A stretch of DNA of 64,000 nucleotides from Dasyornis broadbenti (GCA_013397935.1 VZRN01005408.1:1-64000); one strand, 5' to 3'; counted from the first letter of the stretch, positions 12,013-24,414 are shown. Numbers and translations are program-made. The notes: generated by a model from the letters alone, not told the origin.

Positions 12013-13361
12013 AGGTGAGGAGTGGAGGCGCTCTCTGGGAGCAAGAGGGGAATTTGTGCCTCTCATTTTGAGCCATGCTCAGGTCCCAGAAAAGGCAGCA
12101 GAAAGGACAGAACCTTTTTCTGGGTGACTCCTACTGGGGTCTGTCTCAGGTATGAGGCAGTGAAAGATCCAATCTTCTCTCCATTTCCTCGAGGACCTGA
12201 ACAGATAGTGATGGACAAACAGACCCTCAGCCTAGTGTTTTCTCTGCCCAGAGAGGTCTAACTGCAGCAAATCCTCCTTGTCTGACTGTGCTTTACCTCC
12301 CCAGGCCACGAGCTGGGATTCTGGCTGCCCACTCAGGCCAGGAGGGGCGGGAATACACAACATGGTTCTGGTTCTATTCTCCCCCCATCAGGAACTGCTG
12401 ATTTGACATCAGTGTGAAGAGAGAGTGAGGCACAGGACACCATGGCCTGGATACAGATCTTCACTAACCTGTCATGCTCGTGCTGTTCATCAGGCTGGTG
12501 GCAGTGCTGACATCAGCTCTGGATGTGGCACTGTGTCACCAGAGCCTCCCTCATGAAACACAAATCCCAGGTAACAACCCGGCGGTGAAGTCCCGTGGCA
12601 CAAACAAACCCTCAGATCAGGGCGTGAAATCAGACGCATTGAGAGTGACACCAAACACGTGCTCCTCCCTCACCCACCTGAAATTCCACGCCTGTTCTGA
12701 GCCAATCTGAGAGGGCAGGTGCCTGTTTTCCAGAGCCAGCACCTCTTTGGGGAGCAGGGAAATGATCATTGAAGGCAGCGCTGGTTTGCAGATCCACCCT
12801 GCTGTACAAACGTGATGTACATGGCTGAAAGCTTCTAACTCACACATTGCCCCTGGGGGGAGAGGGCTGCTGTGACCTGGGACTTAAATCAACAACCAGC
12901 CTTTCCCTGGGAAGCCTTTGAGATCCTTTGGGGTATGATTCAACCCACCAAAAAAAAGGGAAAATGCGCTGAAAGGTTTTGATTACTGCATTAATGCCAG
13001 CCCAGGGACAGACTCAAGGGTCAGAGGCAGGAGTAACCCAGTCCCCTGAGCATCCACACCTGTCCCCATCCCTGGCACTCACACAGGAGGTGTTGGAAAT
13101 ACTCTTACATGTCACTATTCATTATATAAATGGGAAATCTGGGGACTGTACGTGGATGGGAGTGAGTGCAAATTGATGGGAAGCCAAAGGTTTGTTTCAC
13201 GGTTAGATGGCTGTCTGCCTCTGCAAACAAACAGGGAGGAAATTTCCTCAAGTGGCCTTTCCCATAATCTGAATCCTTGGAAGTCTTCCACTTGGAAGTC
13301 ATGTTTCCTACCAGAGTCAGATTTTCTATCACAGGAAGATTTTCCACATCACATGCTTGTT

Positions 13362-13391
13362 CTTTCTCTCTCTCTCTTTTTTTTTTCCCCC
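13362..13391 (+). repeat. (TC)n / T tract
   Basis: CTTTCTCTCTCTCTC is followed by ten T and then five C. Confidence 0.85.
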
Positions 13392-15266
13392 GTTTTTGAT
13401 CCCTCTGTACCGTGTAAGCACAGAGTGCCTCAGCTCAGCTCCTAGAATCTTGGAAAATGTGAAAGTTAAATAAGTTTATTTGAAGGAGCTCGCCTCTCCT
13501 GACTTTCCTTGCCAGGTTCTTCCCAACTTGCTAAAATAGAACTTCCTCTATAAATAGAAAGGAGATCTCCTGCCTGCCCCACCGGCCTGGCTGAAGGCAC
13601 AGTTGGCCTCCAGTCCCTCTCAAAACTACAGCTCAATCCATCTTCCAGCCATGACATAAAAGAGCAGACCTTTTAACAGCGGAGGAGAAGCAAATGAATT
13701 GGCGCTGGAGGCAGAACAAAGCAGGTGGAATATTCATCAAAGAGCAAAACTGGAGCGTGCTGGAGGAGTTGGAGGCTTTTGAAGGAAGCACTTCCATGTA
13801 ATGAGTGAAATGGGGTGTATTTATAGCTGGCATGTGCTCCCAGCCACCACCTGACTGTCCAGGAGCTCTGGACCGATGACAGCACGGTGACTTTGGCTGC
13901 ACAACCCTCCTGCGCTGTGACTCTGCAGCCACAGGCAGCAAAGATCCCCCCTTTACCTCCCAAAGTCACGAGGCCGTTCCCTCGGGGCAGTGTGACCGCG
14001 TCAGATGATCCAGGTCACTCACCTGCTATCAGGTGACTCCTCACAGGGACTGTAACATCTTCATCTCTGCAGATCCGCGCAGGCTGAAAGGTCTCCTCAA
14101 TCAGGGACTGTTTCAGTCGGTATTTAAGTCATACCCGGCTGTGTGTGAGCATTCCCAGTGCTGGGCTCATGCTGGGAGATATTTCCCTCAGCACTTCCAT
14201 CGAGGATGGGATGATGAGCATTGCTACCGTGCTTTCCTAGAACAGAGTGTACCACGAGGGCTGGGTAACACATTTAATATCTCTCGTGATTCACTGTGCA
14301 CAACAGTCGTGGCAGGTTGGAGCCAGAAATACATCCAGTGGATTGGGGTCAATTGACCATAATAAACGTTTGGGACGGGGAAGGATGAACCAGAGACAGC
14401 AGGTGAATTTTCAGCCGTGCTGAAATCAATGGCAATTCTCACACCGGGGTCAGCAAAGCCAGGGTTTCACACATGATCACACTGACAGTGACCTGGAAGT
14501 CACTTTAACTGCAAAATGTTCCCGGGGTCCTGCAACTCCAGCACTGCTTTTGGGTGTTACTATGAGACAAAACACTTGTGTGTAACCCTCCAGGCCTTGT
14601 GACTCGGGCCTTGAGGGCATTAAAATGTCATTTTTCCTTGTCTGACCCCTCTCTAAAGATCCTCAGCTGTGAACCTTGGCACAGCCCCACACCCCTACAA
14701 AACCCTCCTCACCCTGGCCCTGCGTATTCCAGCCCTCTCCCAAGGGAATGAGGGAGTAATTTCAGCTTGTTCCTTTTTAATCTCCGTGTGCAGGAGCTTT
14801 TCACAACTTGTAACCACGTCCTTTTCTTGGCTTCTCAGCCACTCAGCAGGCAGAGGGTTTTGTGCAGAATAAAAGGGGTTTTATTTTTCCCTGCTGTGTT
14901 GTTGTGTCCTTTCAGATGCCCGACAAGCAGCGTGTGTGGGAGAGGCAGTGACCTCTTACTCTTCACTTCAGCGTCTACAGAAAGGAGCCAGTTTCCCGTT
15001 TTCCCAAAGTTCTGTGATGGTTTGCTCTGGAGGGTCTCAGTGCTTTGTCTCCTGGCTTAGAGGTTGGCACTGTGAGAATACAGAGTCCTTGTTTCCAGCC
15101 TCGATCCCCTCAAGTCCGCAGGCAACACTGTCCAGAACGTTACACAACACCTCTCCCTTTGTCCCTAGAAAATATCTGTGTCAGCTTCACTTATTGTTCT
15201 TGGGCCAACAAAACTAATTATTTGCCCCCTTTGTGCCTACATTCTCAGTATATTCTCTGGGGGACG

Positions 15267-15357
15267 AAAAAAAAAAAAAAAAAAACAAAAAAACCACAAA
15301 ATATACTCCCAAAACAACAAATCAAAAAAATCCCCACCACCACAAAAAAAAAACACC
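15267..15357 (+). repeat. A-rich tract
   Basis: A run of 19 A is followed by AAAACC-type units up to 15357. It is similar in make-up to 8911-9042 and 17191-17311. Confidence 0.9.
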
Positions 15358-15775
15358 TTTGCAAATGAAGTTTACTCTCAGATTGTATTTGAAGGGTTTT
15401 GGTTAAATGAAAGACCCGATAAAAGGAAGCTTTGAGGAACCTCTGCACACTGTTTCAACTGGCTGAAAACACCAGAACCACCTTTTCTCCATTATTTTCA
15501 TCCATCCATTTACCGTCTCTAGCAAGGAAAATAAATCAGTGATAACAACCCCTCTCCCACTGGCAACTGCCCCAATCCCAGAGCCAAGAGACATGTGACA
15601 AAGCTCTTGGGAGAGCGATTTGGAAGGAAGGGATACCTTAGGAATGAGATGGCATCACTTAAGGGACAGAGTGTTCACAGAGCAGCTGCTGGCGTCCTCG
15701 GAGATGCGCCACGTCTATGCTCTGTGAGGAGAAGCAGAGAAGTTCCTGGGCTTGAAGGACTTTAAGGATCTGAAG

Positions 15776-16080
15776 GAGGGGATCAGAGATGGACCAGGCT
15801 CTCCTCAGTGGTGCTGAACAACAGGACAAGAGGCAGCGGGCACAGAGTGGGAAACAGAAAATTCAACCTGAATATGAGTAAGAATTTTATTGGGCAGTGA
15901 CTGAGCACTGAACAGGTTGCCCAGAGAGGGTCTGAGTCCCCCTCACTGGAGATACCCGAGAACCACCTGGACACGATCCCGAGCAAGAGGCCCTGGGGGA
16001 CCCTGCTTGAGCTGGGGGGGTTGGACCAGGTGATCTCCAGCAGCTGCTTCCAGCCTGAACCATTCTGGGATTCTGTGACT
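15776..16080 (+). mobile_element. CR1 LINE 3' fragment (older subfamily)
   Basis: It carries GACCAGGCTCTCCTCAGTGG, GCACTGAACAGGTTGCCCAG, ACCCTGCTTGAGCTGGGGGG and AACCATTCTGGGATTCTGTG, a separate CR1 lineage. Confidence 0.85.
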
Positions 16081-18131
16081 CCTTGGTGCAGGACCTGCCT
16101 CTGGACAGCAACCACACTTATGGGAAAGGTGTTTTAACCGCCAGCCTACCTCGCAACCAACTTTCACTCTGCTCAGAGGAACACTGGAGGGGTCTTGGCT
16201 GGAGGATTGAGTGCAGCCCCCACGTTTGATGCTTTTATACATTTCACATCTTTGCCCCCGCTTTCCAGGGGGACAGTGCACGGCCATTTTTTTAGAAAAA
16301 GAGGGAGGGATAATTCATGTCCCACATCTCGCTGACAATATTATTTTCCAGGCTCGTGGTCAGAAACCCTTCCTTTATCCCATCAGCTTTGTCATGTTGA
16401 CCAGGTTACTCAGTTCTCTTTCACTACTCCAAGGACAAAATCCGCAGCCCTGGAGATACAGAATGAGACAAGGAGGAGCCTGGAGTGGTGGCTGAGCCCA
16501 CACCAGCAGCTCAGCTCTAGTTCAGCCTTTCCTTTGGCAGGAATCTCTCTGTGCCTGGCTTTCCATGAGCCTCACCTGCACAAAGGTGAGCTCTTAACAC
16601 CAGGACTTGGCCAGATCAAAGCCTGAAAGGGTAAATATTTCTGTCAGGGATCATTGCTTTCTTCCCTTGATTGCCCTGGAACAATGTGGGGGGGAAAAAA
16701 AGACAAGCCTGTACAATTTAACAATGCTGCATTGAGAGAGACAGGATCTGATATTCCAGGAATGACTCTCTCCCTGTCCCCTAATCCACGTCTGTAAGAG
16801 CGAGGGGAATATTCTGCTGCTGCTGCTTGCAGCAGGGTAAAGAGATGCGGATCTGTGGCTTTGGAAGAACATTTTCAATCTAGCGAAAGGCACTTTGACC
16901 TTGGCATAAGAACTGTGCCAATAATGCTGGTGTTCAAGGAAAAGAAAAACATAAACAAACAGACAAGCCTCACGTGTCTGACAGCAGGGAAACCACTTAG
17001 AAAGGGGATTTTTGAACCAGTTGACCAACATCCCGTCTAAACCAGCCACACGCTTCATGCTCCCTGTGCAGAAATTACCACGTTGCATGCAAAGACTTTT
17101 TGGAACCCTGCTTAATTTGATGAACAATATTTTAGCAGAGTCCAACTACCAATACTCTCTGTGTATCCAAATATATTTGGATAGCTGTGAAGCAAAACAA
17201 ACAAACAAAAAAAAAAACACATCAAAAACCCAAAACAAACAAAAAACCAAACAAACAAAAAAAAACCTAAAACAAAATCAAAAAACCTCCCAAACAAACA
17301 GAAAACCAGAAAGGTTTGATAAATATTTCCTGCCTGTATTTGGGACAAAGTTGAATGCCATTTCCACGTTATATAATGATGATGAAATGCTTCCTACCCA
17401 AGCAACCTAAAAAAGAACTTCAAAAGCACAACTAACATTTTAGAGCCAGTGAGTCTAGAGGACATGTGTGTCATCATTTGCAGAGCTGGCTCTTCAGATG
17501 GCTGCTCTCACAGCAGGTGGGAATGTGAGAGTTTATAAACAGCCCAGGACACCATTTCCAAGAAGAAAAACAGCAGTGTGTCAATATTTGAAGAGTGTGA
17601 CTAAGGTAAGTCCACAAAGTTTCAGGATGAAGTGGTTTGTACCAGTTAAGGAGATGGCGAGTGGGGATGTAATGGAACAGCAATCAGCAGCTTTGATGGC
17701 AAATGGTTCCTGTCACAGAACAAACTTCATCCTGTTCTTTAATAAAATCACAAGCACTGCTGTTATCAGGAATGGTGTTGACTTAGTGCTGTGCAATAAC
17801 CAGATCTGAGGGGAAAAAAACCCAACAAAATCAATGTGAGTGCATAACAAATGGTCTAAAAATAGCTAATGGGAAGATCTGAAAGTGGCTTGGAAATCAA
17901 GGATTCATCAATGAATAAAGGCTGTGTCTAATGGACTCTTGCAAACACTTGCACTTGTGCTGTTCCTTGCACTTCATGCAGGAACTGCGAGAAAACAAAA
18001 GACGATCACACCATGAGAGAGCTTCCAAACTGTAAATAATCTCACTACTTAAAATTGCACTGATGGGAGCAGTTTATTTGTAAACAAAATGTTGGGATGA
18101 GGAAAAATTAGATGAATGTGGTAAAATGAGT
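16081..18131. other. Gene-free stretch
   Basis: It contains the A-rich tract at 17191-17311. A 113-codon + strand frame at 17468-17809 has no recognisable domain and is probably chance. Confidence 0.6.
17191..17311 (+). repeat. A-rich (CAAA)n tract
   Basis: About 120 bp of AAACAAACAAAA and AAAAACC units, resembling 8911-9042. Confidence 0.95.
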
Positions 18132-18265
18132 TGAGAATCGTGGGATCGTTAAGGCTGGAAAAGCCTTCTGGGATCAATGTCCGACCATTCCCCCAGCACT
18201 GCCAAGGCCACCACTGACCCATGTCCCCAGATGCCACATCCACATGGATTTTAAACCCCTCCAGA
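18132..18265 (-). mobile_element. CR1 LINE 3' fragment
   Basis: It reads CATTCCCCCAGCACTGCCAA, then CCACTGACCCATGTCCCC and TTTTAAACCCCTCCAG, the same subfamily as 6971-7478, truncated to about 135 bp. Confidence 0.85.
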
Positions 18266-20641
18266 GTCCATTTCTGGTACACACCTTCTTTTTTAAACAT
18301 TAAAAACGGGTGGATATTCAGAGATAATTTGCAGTGCATTATTCCCTCAGTTACATGCATTCTCACTATTTTTCCTTCTCCTCTTGGACAAAGGGAGATC
18401 CTTAGGAACTCCTCATGGACCTCCTTACCTCTTTCCAAGGAAATTCCCAAGTGTATTAATTCTGCAGAAAGAAAACATGGACACAGATCTAAAGAGAGAG
18501 TTATGGAAGTGTTTTGTGAAGGTCTCATGATAGAAGGATCGCAGTATCCACCAGTCTTAATCGCTGGATGGAATATCCTGAGTTGGGAGGGACCTGTATG
18601 GAAATTCACAGTGCTCTGCAAATGACATTTCAAAACAAAGGTAACTTGGCTTTAAAACTTCTGACTTTCTTCCACTCCAAGGAAACTTTCCTCCTCTGAT
18701 GGTAAATGAAGTTTATACTTTTCGTCTTATTTTTCATTTCCTGTAACTCTGTGCTGATGGAACTTGAGTCCCATGTCATGCCAGAAACTTTCAAGCTCCT
18801 CCCCATCCGTGAGCTCAGAGCTGCCAGAACTAAAAATGGGGAAATAGCCCATTTTGGGGCTGAAATGAGAGAAGTCTGGGCTTTCAACATCATTCTTACC
18901 AGTTCACCCCAGCAGAGACCTCACAAAATCAAAGTGAAAGCCATTGGAAATCCTTCAGGAGGGGATCCAGGCTCTGGAGTTCCCTTCATTTTGCCTTTAA
19001 TGAAGTGTTTTTGAGGCTGTCTGTCTCTGTAGGTCTCCAAAGAAGAACAGTCACATCACAACTCTCCGTGCTGGGGTGCAGCTTGGTGATGATGATGGTG
19101 ATCATCAGCCACTAGTGCTAGTTGAGTCTCAGGATGTTCAGCCCGGAGAAGGGAAGGCTCCAGGGAGAGCTCAGAGCCCCTGGCAGGGCCTAAAGGGGCT
19201 CCAGGAGAGCTGGAGAGGGACTGGGGACAAGGGATGGAGGGACAGGACACAGGGAATGGCTTCCCACTGCCAGAGGACAGGGATAGATGGGATATTGGGA
19301 AGGAATTCCTGGCTCTGAGGGTGGGCAGGCCCTGGCAGATGTTTCCCAGAGCAACTGTGGCTATCCCTGGATCCCTGGGAGTGCCCAAGGCCAGGCTGGA
19401 TGAGGCTTGGAGCAGCCTGGGACAGTGGAAGGTGTCTCTGCCCATGGCAGGAGGTGCAAAAAGACGAACTTCAGGGTTCTTTCCAACCCAAACCATTCTG
19501 TGATCTGAAAGAACACATATGACAGGTAAAGAACATTTGGAGTTCCCCTTGCCCATTTGGAAAAACTTCCCTTGATCTCAGGCAAGGAGCAAAAGGAGAG
19601 AGAATTTGAGTAGGATGACATGAAGGGTGAAAAACTTGTCAAAGGAGAAAAGATGGTGGAATCATCTTTTGCATGGAAATGGGGATAAAAAGTGAGAATC
19701 CTACAATCTGTGTCTAAAAATCAATCTGCAACTTAACTAACATTCCCTTCTTCTCCCACTGTGGAGAAAAAATCTGGGACAAGGCTTCAGGGTGAGGTTA
19801 CCTCGTGCAGCTCATTAGAAATGCACAAGATAAGGTAAACAAACAGATCGTGTCCCTGTTGCTAAAACAATGGGGCCAAACACCCTGGCACAGCCTCCTC
19901 CCCCGGCTTCTTGCTTGTTCCTTGTTTGTCTCCTCTCTTTTCCCTCTCTTCCTCCATTTGAAAAGGTAGGACAAGCATGCACAAAGCTCCTTCGGTTGAA
20001 TTCACAATGTTCTTGGAGCTCTCAGGACTGAAAAGCGCCGCTGATGCATCCAAGGACCCATGTGCCGCATTTCAGCAGGATTTTAATGACTCAGGGAAAC
20101 ACCACGCCAGCAGCGAACATTTTTAAAAGCTTCACCTCCCCTTCCAGCCTGAACTCAATCTGGCCTCTCTCTGGGTTTTAGCACACTCCATTAGCAGGAT
20201 TCCCCGGCTGAAAGCGAACGTGGGAGGTGGAGCACGAGCGTGGTTTTGGACATCCAACACCATGCAATGCACAGAATTCCCCTTGTCACTGCAGACCGTA
20301 GGATGGAGACGAGCAGGATGTGTGGGAGAAGGGGGAATTAGGGAACACATGCTCTGTACCCTGTTTTTTCCCCACAGCTGACAGTGAGGCTGTGAGAGGT
20401 TTTGCTGTAAATCCAGAAGGAGAATGACACGCACAGACTTTTAGGGGTAGGGGGCACAAGAATGTGTATGACACTCACACACACGTTGGCTGTACTTTTC
20501 AGGTGGGGTAAAACCCTGCAGGCCAGCACAGGGCGAGTCCCAGGCAGGGGTGACATCCAGCCATCCCCTTTCCCCTGCTCTTACCTCGAAAAGGTGTGAA
20601 GGGGTGTGTGAAGGTTGGGGGTGCAATCAGAGCACAGTTCC
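18266..20641. other. Gene-free stretch around the CR1 at 19135-19503
   Basis: Apart from that CR1, only unique sequence is seen, and no gene is supported. Confidence 0.6.
19135..19503 (+). mobile_element. CR1 LINE, about 370 bp of 3' end
   Basis: From GGAAGGCTCCAGGGAGAGCT through GACAAGGGATGGAGGGACAG to CCCAAACCATTCTGTGATC. This is a fairly well kept CR1-J-like copy ending in one octamer. Confidence 0.92.
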
Positions 20642-21366
20642 AGCCCCTGTCAGGCTGTTGGTCACAACAACCCCATGGAGTGCTCCAGGCTGGGGCAGAG
20701 CAGCTGGAAAACCGCCCTGTGGAAAAGGATCTGGAATGCTGGTTGAACATGAGCCAGCGGGTGCCCAGGTGGGCAAGAAGGCCAAGGGCACCTGGCTTGT
20801 AGCAGCCACAGTGTGGCCACAGGACCAGGGCAGTGACTGTCCCCTGTGCTGGCACTGCTGAGGGACCTCCAGTCCTGGGGGAAGTTTTGGGTCCCTCATG
20901 ACAAGAAACATTGAGGGGCTGGAGCATGTCCAGGGAAGGGAATGGAGCTGGGGAAGGGTCTGGAGCACCAGGAGTGGCTGAAGGAGCTGGGAAAGGGGCT
21001 CAGCCTGGACAAAAGGAGGCTCAGGGGGAACCTTCTGGCTCTGCACAGCTCCTGACAGGAGGGGGCAGCCAAGGGGGATCAGGGTCTGCTCCCAGGGAAT
21101 AGGGACAGGATGAGAGGAAATGGCCTCAAGTTATGCAAGGGGAGGGTCAGGTTGGACATCAGGAAGAATTTCTTCACTGAAAGGGTGGTCAGACATTGGC
21201 AGGGGCTGCCCAGGGAGCTGGTGGACTCCCCATCCCTGGAGGTGTCCAAGGAAGACCTGGATGTAGCACTCAGTGCTCTGGGCTGGGGACGAGGCGGGGA
21301 TGGGTGACAGGTTGGACTCAATGATCTTGGAGGTCTTTTCCAACCTCAACGATTCCATGATTCTGT
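20642..21366 (+). mobile_element. CR1 LINE, about 725 bp including ORF2 end
   Basis: The left part (20690-20880) encodes a broken remnant of the C-terminal end of the CR1 ORF2 protein: the words EKD, NMSQ and VAKKA-like pieces appear in different frames. The right part is the 3' UTR with GGAAATGGCCTCAAGTTATG, AGGAAGAATTTCTTCACTG, GGACTCAATGATCTTGGAGG and ATTCCATGATTCTG. Frameshifts make it non-functional. Confidence 0.9.
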
Positions 21367-21389
21367 AGGGTGTAGCTGGCTCGTGGGCA

Positions 21390-22499
21390 CAGAGCAGCAC
21401 TCTGGCCTGGCTGGGAGGTGTATGGGGGGACATTGCCCACAGAGAGGTGACACTGGTGCAGGGATCAGCTCCCTGCCCATCGTGATATCCCAGGGACAGC
21501 AGTATCACTCTGCCTTCCTCCCTCCAGGGCCTGTTGCGAAAAGGGGGGATGTCTCATAAACAGGTGACCCCACCCCAGTAAGCCAGGGTGTATTCCTGGG
21601 AGACTCCTTCCCACACCAACCCTCAGCCCATGGGAAAAGGCACCCTGGAGGTGATCCATGGCTGCCCCTGGTCGGCTGTGGAGTGTGTTGGGATGGGGAG
21701 TTGTCCCACACAGGTGTAAATCCTGAGCACCCTCCCTCATCCTTTCGGGCTGCCAGGTGCTTTATCACACAGATAAGCATTGCAACACCTCCTCCCGCAG
21801 ATTACCAGGTGTGGACTGGGGCTGGAAGCAACTTTCACACACACAAACAAGCACAGGTGAACCCCAGCTTCTCCAGTTGTGGGGGCATAGTTACATTTGC
21901 AGGAGTGGGGTTTCTCTCACGCAAGGGTTGTTGACCCTCTGTTCATGTGCAGAGTGACACAGGATGAGCGTCGGGGGGTCAGGAATTCCCCCTGGCATCA
22001 GGAAGAGTGCTGGGGATGTTTGGTGTCCCACACAAGGCAGGAGGGTGAGTGCTGGGGTTGTCAGGTAACCCCACAAAGCAGCAGGATGAGTTTTGAGGGT
22101 GTCTCACACACACACACACCCCAATCCGCTGTGGGGCTGCAGGACATGGTCCCTTGCACACACACACACACACAAGGGCATAAGATGTGCTCTAAGAGCA
22201 TCTGTCACCCTCACGGGGACGCACCCGTGCCTTGGGGTCATCGGCCACATCCCAGAGGGTTGTGTCAGGAGCCATGAATGCCCCAAGCCGTGGGTTGTGT
22301 TTTAGGGGTGCCCATCCCGCACACACTGGGCTGCAGGGTGTGTGCAGAGTATGTCCACGGGGTCTGGCCTGCCTGTGAGGGTCCCAGGGTGCTGTGACAC
22401 ACTCAGGGCCCCAGGCTGTGCTTCAGACTGTCAGGGTGTGTCACCCACACAGGGTTTGGGACCATCAGCACGGCCATGAGGCAGTGGGGTGGATTTAGG
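21390..22499 (+). repeat. Degenerate flank of the GTCACAC minisatellite
   Basis: CACA-containing cores (TCCCACACAGG, TCTCACACACAC, TTGCACACACAC, GTGTCACCCACACAGGG) recur roughly every 50-80 bp between GGGTGT/GCTGGGG stretches. Two pure CA runs occur near 22107 and 22158. It looks like an older, diverged part of the same array. Confidence 0.6.
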
Positions 22500-23220
22500 G
22501 CTGTCACACACACACACGGTCACAGGCTGTGGCTGAGTGTGTCACACCAGTGTTACAGCCTGTCTGTGTCACACAGGCACACAGTGGAACAGGCTGTGGC
22601 TGAGGATGTCATGCAGATTTACACTGAGAGTGTCACACAGTTTTACACTATCAGGGCATGTCACACTGAGCATGTTACAGTTTCTGAGTGTGTCACACAG
22701 TTTTACAGTCTGACCATGTCACACGCACGGTGTTACACACCGGAGATTTCACACACTCAGTATCTGTCTTACACACTCTCAGTGTCACACCCTGTCACAC
22801 AGCTTTACACACTATGTCACACACTCAGTATCACTGTCTGTGTCACACTCTCAGTGTCACACTGTCTGAGCATGTCACACACTCACAATGTCACATGCCA
22901 TGTCACACTTGCAGTTTTACACTGTCACACATGGTGTCACATGCTGTCTATGTAACAGGGTGTCACACGTCTCTGTCACACACTCTGTCACATGCTGTCT
23001 GTCACATACAGTGTCACACTGTGTCACACACGATGTCACACATGCTGTGTCACACACTCTCAGTGCCACACTTTCAGTGTCACACGCTGTGTCACACACT
23101 CATGGTGTCATACACTCGGTGTTACACTCGGTGTCCCGCTCTCAGTATCACACACTCACGGTGTCACATACACTCGGTGTTCCGCTCTCAGAGTCATATA
23201 CACTCGGTGTCCCGCTCTCA
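22500..23220 (+). repeat. GTCACAC minisatellite (dense part)
   Basis: Short imperfect units of GTGTCACACACTC / CAGTGTCACAC type repeat dozens of times, with spacing that falls from about 30-40 bp to about 10-25 bp toward the gap. Near the right end, longer units (CTCGGTGTCCCGCTCTCA) alternate with them. The array is cut by the N gap, so its true length is unknown. Reading frames through it (Ser-His-Thr rich) are repeat artefacts. Confidence 0.9.
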
Positions 23221-24083
23221 NNNNNNNNNNNNNNNNNNNNNNNNNNNNNNNNNNNNNNNNNNNNNNNNNNNNNNNNNNNNNNNNNNNNNNNNNNNNNNNN
23301 NNNNNNNNNNNNNNNNNNNNNNNNNNNNNNNNNNNNNNNNNNNNNNNNNNNNNNNNNNNNNNNNNNNNNNNNNNNNNNNNNNNNNNNNNNNNNNNNNNNN
23401 NNNNNNNNNNNNNNNNNNNNNNNNNNNNNNNNNNNNNNNNNNNNNNNNNNNNNNNNNNNNNNNNNNNNNNNNNNNNNNNNNNNNNNNNNNNNNNNNNNNN
23501 NNNNNNNNNNNNNNNNNNNNNNNNNNNNNNNNNNNNNNNNNNNNNNNNNNNNNNNNNNNNNNNNNNNNNNNNNNNNNNNNNNNNNNNNNNNNNNNNNNNN
23601 NNNNNNNNNNNNNNNNNNNNNNNNNNNNNNNNNNNNNNNNNNNNNNNNNNNNNNNNNNNNNNNNNNNNNNNNNNNNNNNNNNNNNNNNNNNNNNNNNNNN
23701 NNNNNNNNNNNNNNNNNNNNNNNNNNNNNNNNNNNNNNNNNNNNNNNNNNNNNNNNNNNNNNNNNNNNNNNNNNNNNNNNNNNNNNNNNNNNNNNNNNNN
23801 NNNNNNNNNNNNNNNNNNNNNNNNNNNNNNNNNNNNNNNNNNNNNNNNNNNNNNNNNNNNNNNNNNNNNNNNNNNNNNNNNNNNNNNNNNNNNNNNNNNN
23901 NNNNNNNNNNNNNNNNNNNNNNNNNNNNNNNNNNNNNNNNNNNNNNNNNNNNNNNNNNNNNNNNNNNNNNNNNNNNNNNNNNNNNNNNNNNNNNNNNNNN
24001 NNNNNNNNNNNNNNNNNNNNNNNNNNNNNNNNNNNNNNNNNNNNNNNNNNNNNNNNNNNNNNNNNNNNNNNNNNNNNNNNNNN
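23221..24083. other. Assembly gap of 863 N
   Basis: This run of 863 N separates a GTCACAC minisatellite from the middle of DDHD1 exon 1. The flanks explain the failure to assemble: a simple repeat on the left and extreme GC on the right. The missing part should hold the DDHD1 promoter, 5' UTR, start codon and the N-terminal coding part of exon 1. Open frames that run through the N are meaningless. Confidence 0.99.
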
Positions 24084-24414
24084 GAGGGCGCGGGGCTGGG
24101 CAGCAGCGACAGCGGCGGCAGCGGCTTCTCGCTGGCGGCCACCGCGCTGCCCGAGAGGCGGCGGCCGGGCGGCGGCCGGCCCCGCTATGAGGTGGTGCGG
24201 GAGCTGGGCGCCGAGGAGGTGCGCTGGTTCTACCGCGAGGACCGCAAGACCTGGAAGCCCTTCATCGGCTACGACTCGCTGCGCATCGAGCTGGCGTTCC
24301 GCGCCCTGGGCAGCGGCGCGGGGGAGCCGGCGGCCGTGGAGCCGGTGTGCGTGCGGAGCGGGCTCTACGAGGTGGATGTGGCCAGCGCCGAGAGCTACCC
24401 CGTCTATTGGAACC
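24084..24414 (+). CDS. DDHD1: DDHD1 exon 1, 3' part (5' side lost in gap)
   Basis: The frame is open from the first base after the gap and gives 110 residues plus one base, ending at donor C|GTGAGT. Residues 1-35 are Gly/Ser/Arg/Pro-rich and probably disordered. Residues about 45-70 contain VRWFYREDRKTWKPF, with W48 and W57 spaced as in WWE domains, followed by SLRIE and, near the end, GLYEVDV and YPVYWN. WWE domains are usually credited to the paralogues DDHD2 and SEC23IP, so calling this a WWE-like remnant is my inference. The exon is very GC-rich, as is usual for first exons of avian genes in CpG islands, which also explains the assembly gap. The split codon C|AA joins exon 2 as Gln. The N-terminal residues and the initiator Met are missing from the assembly. 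Confidence 0.93.

Larger units (their letters stand above)
12013..15775. other. Gene-free, repeat-poor stretch
   Basis: This is the longest CR1-free stretch upstream of the gene (about 3.8 kb). Only a TC tract and an A-rich tract are seen. Low CR1 content may mean selective constraint or chance. No coding sequence was recognised. Confidence 0.6.

Noticed and set aside
17468..17809. 113-codon + strand frame
   Set aside because: No recognisable domain, no clear codon bias, no splice or promoter context; consistent with chance.
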